Assembly (NCBI RefSeq): GCF_020193575.1 | Contig: NZ_JADYVD010000026.1 | Coordinates: 1-64,000 of the forward strand | Reading direction: 5' to 3' | Length of the DNA stretch: 64,000 bases | Origin: Ensifer sp. IC4062 | Lineage (GTDB): Bacteria > Pseudomonadota > Alphaproteobacteria > Rhizobiales > Rhizobiaceae | Shown here: positions 1-9,361 of the stretch, piece after piece | Layout of the letters: each line of letters opens with the position of its first letter | How positions within the stretch are numbered: position 1 is the stretch's first letter | Notes under the pieces: generated by a model | Databases searched by the model: none | What the model was told of the DNA's origin: nothing | Seen by the model: the letters and a program-made list of their open reading frames with translations, nothing else | Translations under genes and position numbers: made by a program

Positions 1-1143
1 CCATTGGATCGTGTCCGGGTCCGCCCGCTCACCGGCAAGGTATAGCGCCCGGAAACGCGAGAGGTCGTAGCGGGACGCATAAGTGGCTTCGGGATCCTCC
101 TTGCGGATCGCCCGCAATGCCGTCGGCGCCGTGAACATGACTGCGACGCCGTGCTCGGCAATGATACGCCAATAGGTGCCGGGATCGGGCGTGCCGATCG
201 GCTTTCCTTCGAAGAGGACGGAGGTGTTGCCGTTGAGGAGCGGTCCGTAGACGATGTAGGAGTGCCCCACCACCCAACCGATGTCGGAAGCGGCCCAAAA
301 GACCTCGCCCGGCCGCACGCCGAAGAAATGCTCCATCGACCATTTGAGCGCGACCATGTGGCCGCCATTGTCGCGTACGACACCCTTCGGCTGCCCGGTG
401 GTCCCTGACGTATAGAGCACGTAAAGCGGATCGGTCGATGCGACCGGCGTGCAGGGGGCCTCTTCGCCGGCTTTCTTCGCCGCCGCGAGCGCCTCGGCAA
501 AGTCGATGTCCCGGCCTGGAACCATGTCGGCAGCGAGCATATCACGCTGGAAAATCAGGCAATGGGCCGGCTTGTTGGCAGCGATCTCGATGGCTGCATC
601 GAGAAGCGGCTTGTAGGCGACCATACGCCCGGGTTCGAGACCGCAACTCGCTGAGACGACCAGCTTCGCCTGGCAATCGTCGATTCGCACGGCAAGCTCG
701 TTGGCGGCAAAACCGCCAAAAACCACAGAATGCACAGCGCCGATGCGGGCGGCGGCGAGCATGGCCACCGCCGCCTGAGGGATCATCGGCATGTAGATGA
801 TGATCCGGTCGCCCTTGCCGATCCCGAGATTGCGGTAGACCGCCGCCATCGCCTTCACGTCGGTGAGCAAATCGGCATAGGAAATCTTTTCGATCCGGCC
901 GGTGACCGGGCTGTCATAGATGAAGGCGGTCTGCGCAGCCCGGCCGCCTTCTACATGGCGGTCGAGACAGTTGTAACAGGTGTTCGTCACCCCATCGGGA
1001 AACCAGTGCCCATAGGTCCCGCGCTCGGACTCGAAAATGCGCTCGGGTGGCTGGAACCAGTCAATCGATCCGGCCGCGTCGGCCCAAAATCCATGCGGAT
1101 CGGCCTTCCACGCGGCGTACACTTCGGAATAGCGGCTCGCCAT
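1..1143 (-). CDS. prpE: Acyl-CoA synthetase, propionyl/acetyl-CoA ligase type (3' end off window)
   Basis: AMP-forming ligase that would activate propionate or acetate to the acyl-CoA through an acyl-adenylate. The 381 visible codons start at an ATG (1141-1143) preceded by a GGAGGAGGAC Shine-Dalgarno sequence. The N-terminus MASRYSEVYAAWKADPHGFW fits the ACAS_N domain of PrpE/Acs. The adenylation P-loop YTSGTTGQPKG and the motif WWVVGHSY-like SDIGWVVGHSY are readable, and the fragment ends in the AGERADPDTIQW region, so roughly the last 40% of the protein lies to the left. The length and motifs fit PrpE (about 630 residues) better than Acs, but the acyl pocket cannot be judged with certainty. 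It is the only gene seen of its transcription unit. Confidence 0.85.
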   Translation of the reverse strand, partial: MASRYSEVYAAWKADPHGFWADAAGSIDWFQPPERIFESERGTYGHWFPDGVTNTCYNCLDRHVEGGRAAQTAFIYDSPVTGRIEKISYADLLTDVKAMAAVYRNLGIGKGDRIIIYMPMIPQAAVAMLAAARIGAVHSVVFGGFAANELAVRIDDCQAKLVVSASCGLEPGRMVAYKPLLDAAIEIAANKPAHCLIFQRDMLAADMVPGRDIDFAEALAAAKKAGEEAPCTPVASTDPLYVLYTSGTTGQPKGVVRDNGGHMVALKWSMEHFFGVRPGEVFWAASDIGWVVGHSYIVYGPLLNGNTSVLFEGKPIGTPDPGTYWRIIAEHGVAVMFTAPTALRAIRKEDPEATYASRYDLSRFRALYLAGERADPDTIQW

Positions 1144-1820
1144 GTCCGTCCTCCTCCCACTGACTTTTCCGGACAAAGCCCGGCTCCTCGGCCAGAGAAG
1201 ATAGGCCAATGGAAGCAAACGAGAACCCCGACGAAAGGGTAATACGTTCTCTACAGCGCCGCGCATCCAATCGGAGGCGCAAAGGTCTCTGTGATCTTTG
1301 AATGGCTGCATGATTTGTCCTTAAATCGATTCCGATTTAAGGAATCAGGCAGTAGGGCGGGGCCGCGCCTGTTCCGCTATCCTTGCGTCCGTTGATGAGA
1401 CCGTCGCGGGCTGCAGGACGACCATCGCCGAGAGCCCGACGAGTGTGGTGACAGTGCTACCACCGGCGAGCCCCGCCGAGTTCCAAGGAGGGAAAGCGAA
1501 ACAGGAAAAAACGAACGGACGAGCCGAGCGTAGCTCTGCCAGTCCACTTGGAGTCTACGGCTTTAGACGCAAATACGCCTCGTCCTCGTTCATCCGACGA
1601 GGGTGCGCAGGCTCGTCCACGGCGGTCCGCCATCCAAAGGGATAGATGTTGCATGCTTTGGCGTGACTTCCCACACCATGGCGCTTCCGAATATCGTGAT
1701 CCTTGGAGGAGGGATTTCGCATTGTCTTGAAAATCCGTTTCAGTGTGTCATCCCTGCGCGAGCCCCGCGCTCCATGTCGAAGTATAAAGGCGATAGCGAA
1801 GTAGAAGTTGGCCATTCCCT
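1144..1820. other. 677-bp gene-free region between the acyl-CoA synthetase and the glycosyltransferase
   Basis: No open frame here resembles a known protein. The left part holds the Shine-Dalgarno region of the acyl-CoA synthetase and one copy of the ~105-bp structured repeat (1251-1355). The stretch 1380-1820 shows no convincing motif. Base composition drops towards its right end, where the lower-GC glycosyltransferase block begins, so one boundary of an acquired segment may lie here. Confidence 0.5.
1251..1355 (-). repeat. 105-bp structured intergenic repeat, copy A
   Basis: Read on the minus strand it begins with a hairpin made of perfect 11-bp arms TCCTTAAATCG/CGATTTAAGGA (1318-1328 and 1333-1343). 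It continues with ATGCAG, a core related to AATTCAAAGTGCTACAGCG, and a 3' hairpin around GCGCCTCCGATTGGATGCGC. The order and spacing match copies near 4.7, 30.1 and 35.2 kb. It lies about 110 bp upstream of the acyl-CoA synthetase start, in that gene's orientation. Confidence 0.85.
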
Positions 1821-2786
1821 ATGGGGCCGTCCATGAACGCTGATGTTTCCGTCATACTTCCGACGTTCAACCGAACGCGTAGTCTGGCTGCGGCGATGGC
1901 GAGCGTTCTCAGCCAATCGTATAAAGACCTTGAGCTAATTGTTATAGATGACGGCTCGACTGAGGACGTCGAGGGCTTGGTCCGCAGCTTCTGCGATCCG
2001 CGCGTGAAATATGTTCGGCGCGCCAAGAATGGCGGCGCAGCTGCGGCTCGCAATACGGGTCTTGCCGAGGCCAAAGGCAACTACATTGCCTTCCAGGACA
2101 GCGACGACATCTGGTTGCCCGGCAAGCTGATGCGCCAGATTTCGCTCTTTTCGACCCTCCCGGCCCATGTTGGCGTGGTCACAGGCGCCAAGATCCTCTA
2201 TGGCCGGGACGCCTCTTTCAATTTCGGCCCCGCCAAGGTGGCCTATGCGCCGCCGCCCGAGGGCCGATTGAGGCTTGAGGAAGATCAACTCAGTCGTCTC
2301 CTATCGGAGAACCGCATCAGTTTGCAAAACGCACTCTTTCGACGAGACTGCTTTCCCGGGAACTCCTGGTTCGATTCGTGCGCGCGGGCTAACGAGGATT
2401 GGGAATTCGCGATACGGCTCGCGCAACACACGACGCTCTATGAAGATATCGAGCCGGTCGTGTTGGGATATATATCGAGCGACAGCATTTCATGCAGCAG
2501 GCATAAACAGGCGATAGGGCTGCTGCGCATCCTCAGGAACAACAAGCGTGCGCTTTCGGCAAGAAGGAAACAGAGATCGAGGATGATGATTGACCTGGCG
2601 ATCGCGCTTTACAAGATGGGCAAGAAGCGGCGGTCGTTGAAATTCCTGATCGCCGGACTAACGGACCACCCCAACCATGCTGGATCCACAGTAGCATCGC
2701 TCTTCAGGATGGCAGCCAACCTCCTTAATAAGCGGCAGCGTCATCTTACGTCGCATCTGAAACGCTGGCGGACCGACGCTGGGTAA
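1821..2786 (+). CDS. Family 2 glycosyltransferase
   Basis: GT-A fold glycosyltransferase of about 321 residues that should transfer a sugar from a nucleotide donor to a surface glycan. The donor-binding start VSVILPTFNRT, the DDGST turn and the metal-binding QDSDD (DXD) motif are present in the first 110 residues. The rest is a poorly conserved acceptor-binding region with a basic C-terminus. An ATG at 1833 is an alternative start (MNADVSVILP); neither ATG has a strong Shine-Dalgarno sequence. No membrane segment is evident, so it is probably cytosolic or peripheral. GC content is lower than in the flanking housekeeping genes, and the next gene on this strand encodes an exported beta-helix protein, suggesting a small acquired surface-polysaccharide cassette. 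Acceptor and sugar are unknown. Confidence 0.85.
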   Translation: MGPSMNADVSVILPTFNRTRSLAAAMASVLSQSYKDLELIVIDDGSTEDVEGLVRSFCDPRVKYVRRAKNGGAAAARNTGLAEAKGNYIAFQDSDDIWLPGKLMRQISLFSTLPAHVGVVTGAKILYGRDASFNFGPAKVAYAPPPEGRLRLEEDQLSRLLSENRISLQNALFRRDCFPGNSWFDSCARANEDWEFAIRLAQHTTLYEDIEPVVLGYISSDSISCSRHKQAIGLLRILRNNKRALSARRKQRSRMMIDLAIALYKMGKKRRSLKFLIAGLTDHPNHAGSTVASLFRMAANLLNKRQRHLTSHLKRWRTDAG

Positions 2787-2840
2787 TCAGAAATCGGCAG
2801 TTTGCCTGATAATATTCACAAAGCATTGCGGAGTGATGGG

Positions 2841-3686
2841 ATGAGACGCAATAAATTGGCGGCTTTTCTTGCTATGCCTTTCGCCGCCCTAAACGCGACG
2901 TGCGATGCACTTGATGCCAGCGCTGCCGAAACTTGCCAATTCGGACGAGCGACGCTTTGCGCATCGCAAGTAGGCCTGTGCGATCTGTTTCCAGACGCCT
3001 CGAACACCGGGGTGCCCATCGGGACGAAGCTGACCCCGTACAAGGGAACGCTTCATGTGACAAAGGACAACACCGTCATTAGCAGTCTGGAGGTTCTGGG
3101 CGATATCGTTGTTGAGGCCAAGAATGTCACCGTCAAGAACACTAGGGTCATTTCGGACACTCCATGGCATGCGCTAAGAATCATGAATGAGGCCAAGGGC
3201 TTCACTCTCATGGACAGCGAGATTGACGCCCGCGGTGCGACCGTCAATGCCATCTATGGGTTCGGAACCATCCTCCGCAGCAATATACATCACGCTGAGA
3301 ACGGCATGACAATATGGGGACCATCCACGGTCCGAGGCAATTTTATTCACGATCTACATGGTGGAGAGACCGATCCACATTTCGATGGTATTGAGATCAA
3401 CGGTGGGCAAAATATCGATATCATTGGCAATACGGTGATCAACGACCACGGCCAAACCTCGGCCATCATGATGGCCAATCACTTTGCAGGTCTGTCGGAC
3501 ATCACGATCAACTGCAATCGCCTTGTAGGCGGCGGCTACACTGTCTATCTCGACGGACGGAAGGGCGGCGGCACGGTCGATGACGCTTCGATCAGCATCA
3601 TCAATAACCAAATTGGCGGCGGGCACTGGGGCGATTTTGCTTTGTACGATGAGCAACCGGTAATGTTTGGCAATTTCGGGCCTTAA
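2841..3686 (+). CDS. Secreted right-handed parallel beta-helix protein
   Basis: A 281-residue protein with a likely Sec signal peptide (MRRNKLAAFLAMPFAAL, then cleavage near ALDASAA). The mature part has imperfect repeats rich in I/V-x-N and G-N-x-I turns typical of a pectate-lyase-like beta-helix, for example VEAKNVTVKNTRVIS, IDIIGNTVIND and ISIINNQIGGG. A conserved-looking HFDGIEINGG segment could be part of an active groove, but no lyase or hydrolase catalytic set is certain. I chose the ATG at 2841 because GGAG lies 7 bases upstream and it gives a clean signal peptide; a TTG at 2802 would add 13 residues. It follows the glycosyltransferase gene by 54 bp and shares its lower GC, so a role in binding, modifying or cleaving a surface polysaccharide is inferred, not shown. 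Confidence 0.7.
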   Translation: MRRNKLAAFLAMPFAALNATCDALDASAAETCQFGRATLCASQVGLCDLFPDASNTGVPIGTKLTPYKGTLHVTKDNTVISSLEVLGDIVVEAKNVTVKNTRVISDTPWHALRIMNEAKGFTLMDSEIDARGATVNAIYGFGTILRSNIHHAENGMTIWGPSTVRGNFIHDLHGGETDPHFDGIEINGGQNIDIIGNTVINDHGQTSAIMMANHFAGLSDITINCNRLVGGGYTVYLDGRKGGGTVDDASISIINNQIGGGHWGDFALYDEQPVMFGNFGP

Positions 3687-3937
3687 GGCTGTAAAGCACG
3701 TCGGAGCGCAGCAACCGAGATGATCCCCGACTGCCTCTGCGCCAGATTTCTCGCGTCGTCGCGAGATACTCGCAGGCACTGCCGGAAACAAAAGTGTGTC
3801 GATTGGACGGGGGGATCGCACCTTCGTGCCACTCAACCATCGGCTTCGCACACGGCCCAATGATACACCACGGCGGGCAAGACAGATATTGGCATCGCGA
3901 ACCCGCCCTCGCGCGATCAGCCGCGACTATCAAAACC

Positions 3938-4597
3938 TCAGCGCGCCCCGAAGATCGCCGAGCCGACCCGGACGCTGGTGGCGCCGAAGGCGATCGCGGT
4001 CTCGAAATCACCGGACATGCCCATTGAGAGCTTGTCAAGACCGCATTCGGCAGCAAGCTTCGCAAGCAGCGCGAAATGCGGGCCGGGGTTCTCGTCGATC
4101 GGAGGAATGCACATCAGGCCCTCGATCTTCATCGCCAGTTCGGTGCGGCAGAGTTCGACGAAGGCGGCGGTGTCTTCCGGGGCAACGCCGGCCTTCTGCG
4201 GTTCAAGACCGGTGTTGACCTGGACATAGAGACGAAGGTTGCGGCCCTGCCGCTTCATCTCGGCGAAGACCGCCCGGGCAATCTTTTCGCGATCGATGGT
4301 CTCGATGACATCGAAGAGTGCGACCGCGTCGGCAGCCTTATTCGACTGTAGCGGGCCGATCAAATGCAGTTCGACATCGGGCGTCTCCAGACGGAGCGCT
4401 GGCCATTTGCGCCCTGCCTCCTGGACACGATTTTCACCGAACACGCGCTGGCCAACGGCGATGGCCGGACGTATGGCGTCGGCATCAAAGGTTTTTGACA
4501 CGGCAACCAGAGCGACGGCACCGTCGGGCCGTCTTGCCGCTTTTTCGCTGGCGCGAATCCGGCTCACGACATCGTTCAGCCGCTCCTGTACTTCCAT
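3938..4597 (-). CDS. yggS: YggS-family PLP-binding homeostasis protein (PLPBP)
   Basis: A 219-residue single-domain TIM-barrel protein of the YggS/PROSC family, which binds pyridoxal 5'-phosphate and buffers the B6 pool without a known catalytic activity. The PLP lysine is K35 in LVAVSKTFDADA. Further family marks are FGENRVQEA, LHLIGPLQSNK, VQVNTGLEPQKAG and the C-terminal LSMGMSGDFETAI and VRVGSAIFGAR. The start is an ATG at 4597 with GGAGCGAAGG just upstream. It is transcribed towards the beta-helix gene, with a 251-bp gap (3687-3937) in which I see no clear terminator. Length and motifs are normal for the family. Confidence 0.93.
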   Translation of the reverse strand: MEVQERLNDVVSRIRASEKAARRPDGAVALVAVSKTFDADAIRPAIAVGQRVFGENRVQEAGRKWPALRLETPDVELHLIGPLQSNKAADAVALFDVIETIDREKIARAVFAEMKRQGRNLRLYVQVNTGLEPQKAGVAPEDTAAFVELCRTELAMKIEGLMCIPPIDENPGPHFALLAKLAAECGLDKLSMGMSGDFETAIAFGATSVRVGSAIFGAR

Positions 4598-4924
4598 CCT
4601 TCGCTCCCATGTCCAGAGACCACGATAAACCTCCTCTGCCGCTTATTGAAACTTGCGATGCTTGCCAAGGTCCACCGCACGTTTCCTTGAATCGTAACCG
4701 ATCCAAGGGCAGAAACATGCAGCAGTTCAAAGTGCTACAGCGTCCTTCGCGCGACGGATAGGACGCGCAGCGCTGGAGTGGCCGGATCACTCGCCTAAAG
4801 ATAGCCAAAGTGCGCTGCCAACCCCGTCAAAACTTGACGCTCAAGCGGTTTCGTGATGAAGGTCACGCCAACTATCATGAGGGTGCCTGAGCGCCCCCCA
4901 GAATTTCCGGAACATCGAAAAGAC
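4598..4924. other. 327-bp divergent intergenic region yggS / leuS
   Basis: This gap separates yggS (leftward) from leuS (rightward) and must carry both promoters, although I could not assign clear -35/-10 boxes. Its main content is one copy of the structured repeat (4681-4775). An in-frame ATG at 4853 could extend LeuS by 24 residues, but that extension does not look like family sequence. Confidence 0.55.
4681..4775 (+). repeat. Structured intergenic repeat, copy C, with short reading frame
   Basis: The 5' hairpin arms CCTTGAATCG/CGATCCAAGG (one mismatch) are followed by ATGCAGCAG, the core TTCAAAGTGCTACAGCG and a GC-rich 3' hairpin (GCGCG/CGCGC, enclosed by CAGCG/CGCTG). An ATG inside the element opens a 14-codon frame, MQQFKVLQRPSRDG, ending at TAG 4759-4761. 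It lies upstream of leuS in the leuS orientation. It could be a non-coding RNA module, a mobile palindromic element or a tiny leader peptide; the sequence does not decide. Confidence 0.8.
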
Positions 4925-7555
4925 ATGGCGACCGAACGATATAATCCGCGTGATGCCGAACCGCGCTGGCAGCAGGAATGGGAAGCAGGCAAGGTCTTCG
5001 AGACCAGCAACGACGATCCGCGCGAAAAATACTACGTGCTCGAGATGTTTCCCTATCCCTCGGGCCGCATCCACATGGGGCACGTGCGCAACTACACCAT
5101 GGGTGACGTCGTTGCCCGCTACAAGCGCGCGCGCGGCTTCAACGTGCTGCATCCGATGGGGTGGGATGCCTTCGGCATGCCGGCGGAAAACGCCGCGATG
5201 GAACGCGGCGTGCATCCGGCGAGTTGGACCTATCAGAATATCGCCTCGATGAAGGCGCAGTTGAAGGTGATGGGCCTGTCGCTCGACTGGAACCGCGAGT
5301 TCGCCACCTGCGACCCGGCCTATTATCAGCGCCAGCAGCACCTCTTCCTCGATTTTCTGGAGAAGGGCCTCGTCTACCGCAAGCAGTCGAAGGTTAACTG
5401 GGACCCGGTCGACAACACCGTGCTCGCCAACGAGCAGGTGATCGACGGCCGCGGCTGGCGCTCCGGCGCACTGGTGGAGCAGCGCGAGCTGACTCAATGG
5501 TTCTTCCGCATCACCGATTTCAGCCAGGACCTGCTCGACGCGCTCGACGGCCTCGACCAGTGGCCGGAAAAGGTCCGGCTGATGCAGAAGAACTGGATCG
5601 GCCGCTCCGAGGGCCTGCTGGTGCGGTGGGAGCTCGATGCCGCAACCGTTCCGGACGGCACGACGGAACTGACCGTCTACACGACACGCCCCGATACGCT
5701 CTTCGGTGCCTCGTTCCTGGCAATTTCGGCGGATCATCCGCTCGCCAAGGAAGCCGCCGCCAAGAATGCCGAGATCGAGGCCTTCTGCGAGGAATGCCGG
5801 CACGCCGGCACGTCGCTCGCTGCACTCGAAACGGCCGAAAAGAAGGGCATCGATACCGGTATTCGCGCAAAGCACCCGCTCGATCCGAGCTGGGAACTGC
5901 CGGTCTATATCGCCAACTTCGTGCTGATGGACTACGGCACGGGCGCCATCTTCGGCTGCCCCTCCGGTGACCAGCGCGACCTGGACTTCGCCCGTAAATA
6001 CGGCCTGCCGGTCATCCCCGTGGTCATGCCGAAGGAAGCCGACGCGGCGAGCTTCAAGATCGAGAACGAAGCCTATGTCGGCGACGGGGTGATGATCAAT
6101 TCGCGCTTCCTCGACGGCCTTTCTACGGAGGAAGCATTCGAGAAGGTCGCCTCAAGGCTCGAGAAGGAAATGCTCACCGGCACGCCGCGCGCGGAGCGGA
6201 AGGTTAATTTCCGCTTGCGCGACTGGGGCATCTCGCGGCAGCGCTATTGGGGTTGCCCGATCCCGGTGATCCATTGCGACGACTGCGGCGTGGTGCCGGT
6301 GCCGAAGGCGGACCTGCCGGTGACACTGCCGCCGGACGTGACCTTCGACAAGCCGGGCAACCCGCTCGATCGGCATCCGACCTGGCGGCATGTCGCCTGC
6401 CCGCAGTGTGGCAAGGACGCCCGGCGCGAAACCGACACCATGGACACCTTCGTCGATTCCTCCTGGTACTTCACACGCTTTACCGCGCCGTGGGAGGACG
6501 ATCCGACCGACCCGAAGGTCGCCAACCGATGGCTCCCGGTTGACCAGTATATCGGCGGCATCGAGCATGCGATCCTGCACCTGCTCTATTCGCGCTTCTT
6601 CACCCGCGCGATGAAAGCGACGGGCCACGTGGCGCTGGACGAACCGTTCAAAGGCCTGTTCACCCAGGGCATGGTGGTGCACGAGACCTACAGCCGCGGT
6701 GAGGGCGCCCAACGCGAATGGATCACGCCGGCTGAGGTCCGCGTCGAGGAAATCGACGGTGAGCGGCGCGCGCTTCTGATCGAAACCGGCGAGGAGATCG
6801 CCATTGGTTCGATCGAGAAGATGTCGAAGTCGAAGAAGAACGTAGTCGATCCGGACGACATTATCGGCTCCTACGGCGCCGACACCGCCCGCTTCTTCGT
6901 TCTCTCCGATTCGCCGCCGGACCGGGACGTGATCTGGTCCGAAGCCGGAGTCGAGGGCGCTCATCGCTTCGTTCAGCGCGTCTGGAGGCTCATCGCCGAG
7001 GCTGCGGAAAAACTGCGCGCAAGCGAAGCTTTGCCGGCGAAGGAGGGCGACGGCCTCGTTGTCTCCCAGGCCGCGCATAGAACGTTGCGCGCGGTCGAAG
7101 CCGACTATGACAAGCTCGCCTTCAACAAGGCGGTCGCGCGTATCTACGAACTCGTCAACGTTCTGGCCGCTCCACTGACCCAGGTGGCCAGCGGCAAGGC
7201 CGATCCGGCGGTCACGGCGGCGGTCAAGGATGCCGTTGCGATCCTGATCAATCTGATCGCGCCGATGATGCCGCACCTGGCGGAAGAATGCTGGCGTGAA
7301 ATCGGTGGCGACGGCCTGATCGCCGATCGCGCCTGGCCGAGCTTTGACCCGGTCCTGGTCGTCGAGAACGAAATCACATTGCCGGTCCAGATTAACGGCA
7401 AGAAGCGCGCCGATTTGACAATCGCCCGCGACGCTGATCAGAGTGCGATCGAAAGCGCCGTGCTTGCTCTCGACGCCGTCAAAGCGGCGCTCAATGGCAG
7501 CAACCCGAAAAAGATCATCGTCGTGCCGCAGAGGATCGTCAATGTCGTTGTCTGA
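4925..7555 (+). CDS. leuS: Leucyl-tRNA synthetase
   Basis: Class I aminoacyl-tRNA synthetase of 876 residues that charges tRNA-Leu in the cytosol. The HIGH-type signature is HMGH at residues 50-53 and the KMSKS loop is at 632-636, followed by [19 protein letters not shown]. Between them lie the editing (CP1) domain with its threonine-rich [15 protein letters not shown] segment and the zinc-type cysteine pairs HCDDCG and CPQCG. I placed the start at the ATG at 4925 ([19 protein letters not shown]), the usual family N-terminus, although an upstream ATG exists at 4853. Its 3' end overlaps lptE by 14 bp, so leuS, lptE and holA are likely one transcript. Confidence 0.97.
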   Translation: MATERYNPRDAEPRWQQEWEAGKVFETSNDDPREKYYVLEMFPYPSGRIHMGHVRNYTMGDVVARYKRARGFNVLHPMGWDAFGMPAENAAMERGVHPASWTYQNIASMKAQLKVMGLSLDWNREFATCDPAYYQRQQHLFLDFLEKGLVYRKQSKVNWDPVDNTVLANEQVIDGRGWRSGALVEQRELTQWFFRITDFSQDLLDALDGLDQWPEKVRLMQKNWIGRSEGLLVRWELDAATVPDGTTELTVYTTRPDTLFGASFLAISADHPLAKEAAAKNAEIEAFCEECRHAGTSLAALETAEKKGIDTGIRAKHPLDPSWELPVYIANFVLMDYGTGAIFGCPSGDQRDLDFARKYGLPVIPVVMPKEADAASFKIENEAYVGDGVMINSRFLDGLSTEEAFEKVASRLEKEMLTGTPRAERKVNFRLRDWGISRQRYWGCPIPVIHCDDCGVVPVPKADLPVTLPPDVTFDKPGNPLDRHPTWRHVACPQCGKDARRETDTMDTFVDSSWYFTRFTAPWEDDPTDPKVANRWLPVDQYIGGIEHAILHLLYSRFFTRAMKATGHVALDEPFKGLFTQGMVVHETYSRGEGAQREWITPAEVRVEEIDGERRALLIETGEEIAIGSIEKMSKSKKNVVDPDDIIGSYGADTARFFVLSDSPPDRDVIWSEAGVEGAHRFVQRVWRLIAEAAEKLRASEALPAKEGDGLVVSQAAHRTLRAVEADYDKLAFNKAVARIYELVNVLAAPLTQVASGKADPAVTAAVKDAVAILINLIAPMMPHLAEECWREIGGDGLIADRAWPSFDPVLVVENEITLPVQINGKKRADLTIARDADQSAIESAVLALDAVKAALNGSNPKKIIVVPQRIVNVVV

Positions 7556-8087
7556 TAAAGCTGCTTTTCGCCTCCGGTCATTTCCGATACTGGCGGGCGG
7601 CCTGCTGCTGACCGCTTTGGCGGGTTGCCAAGTAAGGCCGCTTTACTCGGACGGCCCCACCGGCTCAACCTCGGTGGCCCTTGCCTCGATCGAGATCTCG
7701 GAGTCCGACGACCGTGTCGAGCAAGAGGTGCGCAACGCCCTGGTCTTCCTCACCTCGCGCGGTGCTGGCGAGCCAGTGAACCCGCAGTATCATCTCGCAC
7801 TCAACGTCTCGCACCGGACGATGGGTGTGCTGTTTGATACGACGGATAATGACGATGATGATGACGACGCCGGAGCCGGCCGCGTCGTCGTGAAGGCGGA
7901 CTACAACCTGACCAGGACCGCCACCGGTGAAACAGTAAGGGCGGGCAACAGATCGGCTGTCGCGCTGGTCGACTTCCCCCAACAGGAATTCGCCAAGGTT
8001 CGCGCCATTCGCGACGGCGAGAACCGCGCGGCGAAGGAACTGGCCGAGATCATCGGCGCCGACATCGCATCGGCCCTCGGCCGCTGA
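7542..8087 (+). CDS. lptE: LPS-assembly lipoprotein LptE
   Basis: Small outer-membrane lipoprotein of 181 residues, predicted to plug and assist LptD in inserting lipopolysaccharide. The N-terminus carries a hydrophobic signal with lipobox LAGC (lipidated Cys29), followed by QVRPLYSD, the usual start of the mature protein in alphaproteobacterial LptE. The rest has weak conservation, as is usual for the family. The position between leuS and holA is conserved and is the strongest support. Oddly, it contains an uninterrupted run of six aspartates (about residues 107-112) preceded by DN, in a predicted loop. The start ATG at 7542 lies inside leuS with GAGG upstream, suggesting translational coupling. 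Confidence 0.85.
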   Translation: MSLSDKAAFRLRSFPILAGGLLLTALAGCQVRPLYSDGPTGSTSVALASIEISESDDRVEQEVRNALVFLTSRGAGEPVNPQYHLALNVSHRTMGVLFDTTDNDDDDDDAGAGRVVVKADYNLTRTATGETVRAGNRSAVALVDFPQQEFAKVRAIRDGENRAAKELAEIIGADIASALGR

Positions 8088-8099
8088 TCCGGGGTTCGG

Positions 8100-9134
8100 A
8101 TGAGCGAGATCAAGTCGCACGAGTTCGACGGCTTCCTGCAGAGGGCGGCTGGCAGCTACCGGCTGTTCTTGCTCTACGGCCCCGATCGCGGTCTCGTTTC
8201 CGAACGCGCCGCACTGCTTGCTTCAAGATTCGGCATCCCGCTCGATGACCCGTTTGCCGTCGTCAAGCTTGACGCCAGCGACGTGCAGCAGGATCCCGGA
8301 CGCTTGCTTGACGAGGTCAATGCCATTGGCCTTTTCGGCGGCGAGAAGCTTGTCTGGATCCGCGGCGCCTCCGCCGAGAAGGCGCTTTCCGAAGCGCTGC
8401 AGATCCTTGCCGCTGAGCCACCCACCGGCAGCTATCTCATCATCGAGGCCGGGGACCTCAAGAAGGGGGCTGCCCTTCGAAAGGCCGGTGAGTCAGCCCG
8501 TTCCATTGCGTCGATCGCCTGCTACAGCGACGATGCACGCAGCCTGCACGCGCTCATCGACCAGGAACTTGCCGAAGCGGGGCTTCGACTGAGCCCGGCC
8601 GCACGCGAGCGCCTGCTCGAAGCCCTTGGCGGCGATCGTCTCGCCTCGCGCAGTGAGGTACGAAAACTGGCGCTCTACTGCCGCGGCAAGGAGATGGTGG
8701 ACGAGGGCGATGTGCTCGACATCGTCGGCGATGCCAGCGCGATTTCTGTCGACGATGCCGTCGATGCGGTGCTGAAGGGCGACGTCGACGCGCTGCTCCA
8801 TGCCATGAGGAAGATTACGACGTCGAAGACGCCGCCGTTTCTCGTGCTCCAGGCCTGCTTGCGACAGTTCCAGCAATTGGACTCCATGCGCGCTGAAATG
8901 GACGCCAGCCGGCAATCTTCGAGCCAGGTGATAGCCAGCCTTGGAAGGAACCTGCATTTCCGCCGCAAACCGATTGTCGAAGCAGCCCTTCGGCACTGGA
9001 GCGGGCCGGCAATCCGACGGGAAATGAGCCGGCTACAGGCGACCATTTATCAAAGCCGCACACGGCCGAGTCTGGAAGACAGTCTCGTTTTGCAGAACCT
9101 TCTGGCAATCGCGATCCAATCGGCGAAGCGCTGA
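8100..9134 (+). CDS. holA: DNA polymerase III delta subunit
   Basis: A 344-residue clamp-loader subunit that opens the beta sliding clamp. The N-terminal segment YRLFLLYGPDRGLVSERAAL is the degenerate P-loop region of HolA, which does not hydrolyse ATP. A central three-helix-bundle region (LVIDADVDDAV-type ISVDDAVDAVLKGDVDALL) and the C-terminal collar domain follow. It starts 12 bp after lptE, in the leuS-lptE-holA order common in Rhizobiales. It converges with parB across a 227-bp gap containing a palindromic repeat. Length fits the family (about 340). Confidence 0.93.
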   Translation: MSEIKSHEFDGFLQRAAGSYRLFLLYGPDRGLVSERAALLASRFGIPLDDPFAVVKLDASDVQQDPGRLLDEVNAIGLFGGEKLVWIRGASAEKALSEALQILAAEPPTGSYLIIEAGDLKKGAALRKAGESARSIASIACYSDDARSLHALIDQELAEAGLRLSPAARERLLEALGGDRLASRSEVRKLALYCRGKEMVDEGDVLDIVGDASAISVDDAVDAVLKGDVDALLHAMRKITTSKTPPFLVLQACLRQFQQLDSMRAEMDASRQSSSQVIASLGRNLHFRRKPIVEAALRHWSGPAIRREMSRLQATIYQSRTRPSLEDSLVLQNLLAIAIQSAKR

Positions 9135-9240
9135 CCGCACAGTACGGCTGTCCTTGCTCAGGGGTTGGTTTCCGGAGCAAAAGAAGCGCAACGCAGTTGC
9201 CGCGAACTAGATGGAACGTAACGACCTTGGGCGGACTCCC

Positions 9241-9340
9241 GCGACGTCATCCTCGGCGAGGACCACATGCATCATGACGCCTGTCTATTCAGCTTTGACG
9301 CGTGCGAGTGGATCATTGGTCCAGCCCGAGGATGACGCGC
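9241..9340. repeat. Palindromic intergenic repeat between holA and parB
   Basis: Long imperfect inverted repeat. The left arm CGTCATCCTCGG (9245-9256) is complementary to the right arm CCGAGGATGACG (9326-9337), separated by about 69 bp that can also fold. It resembles the dispersed palindromic elements with the CCGAGGATGACG end found in intergenic DNA of rhizobia. Placed between convergent genes, its transcript could act as a bidirectional terminator. Confidence 0.6.
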
Positions 9341-9361
9341 GGGGGAGAGCAGCGCTCCGCG

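Noticed and set aside
4853..4924. Longer LeuS N-terminus from the ATG at 4853
   Set aside because: The 24 extra residues do not resemble LeuS, while [15 protein letters not shown] at 4925 is the usual start.
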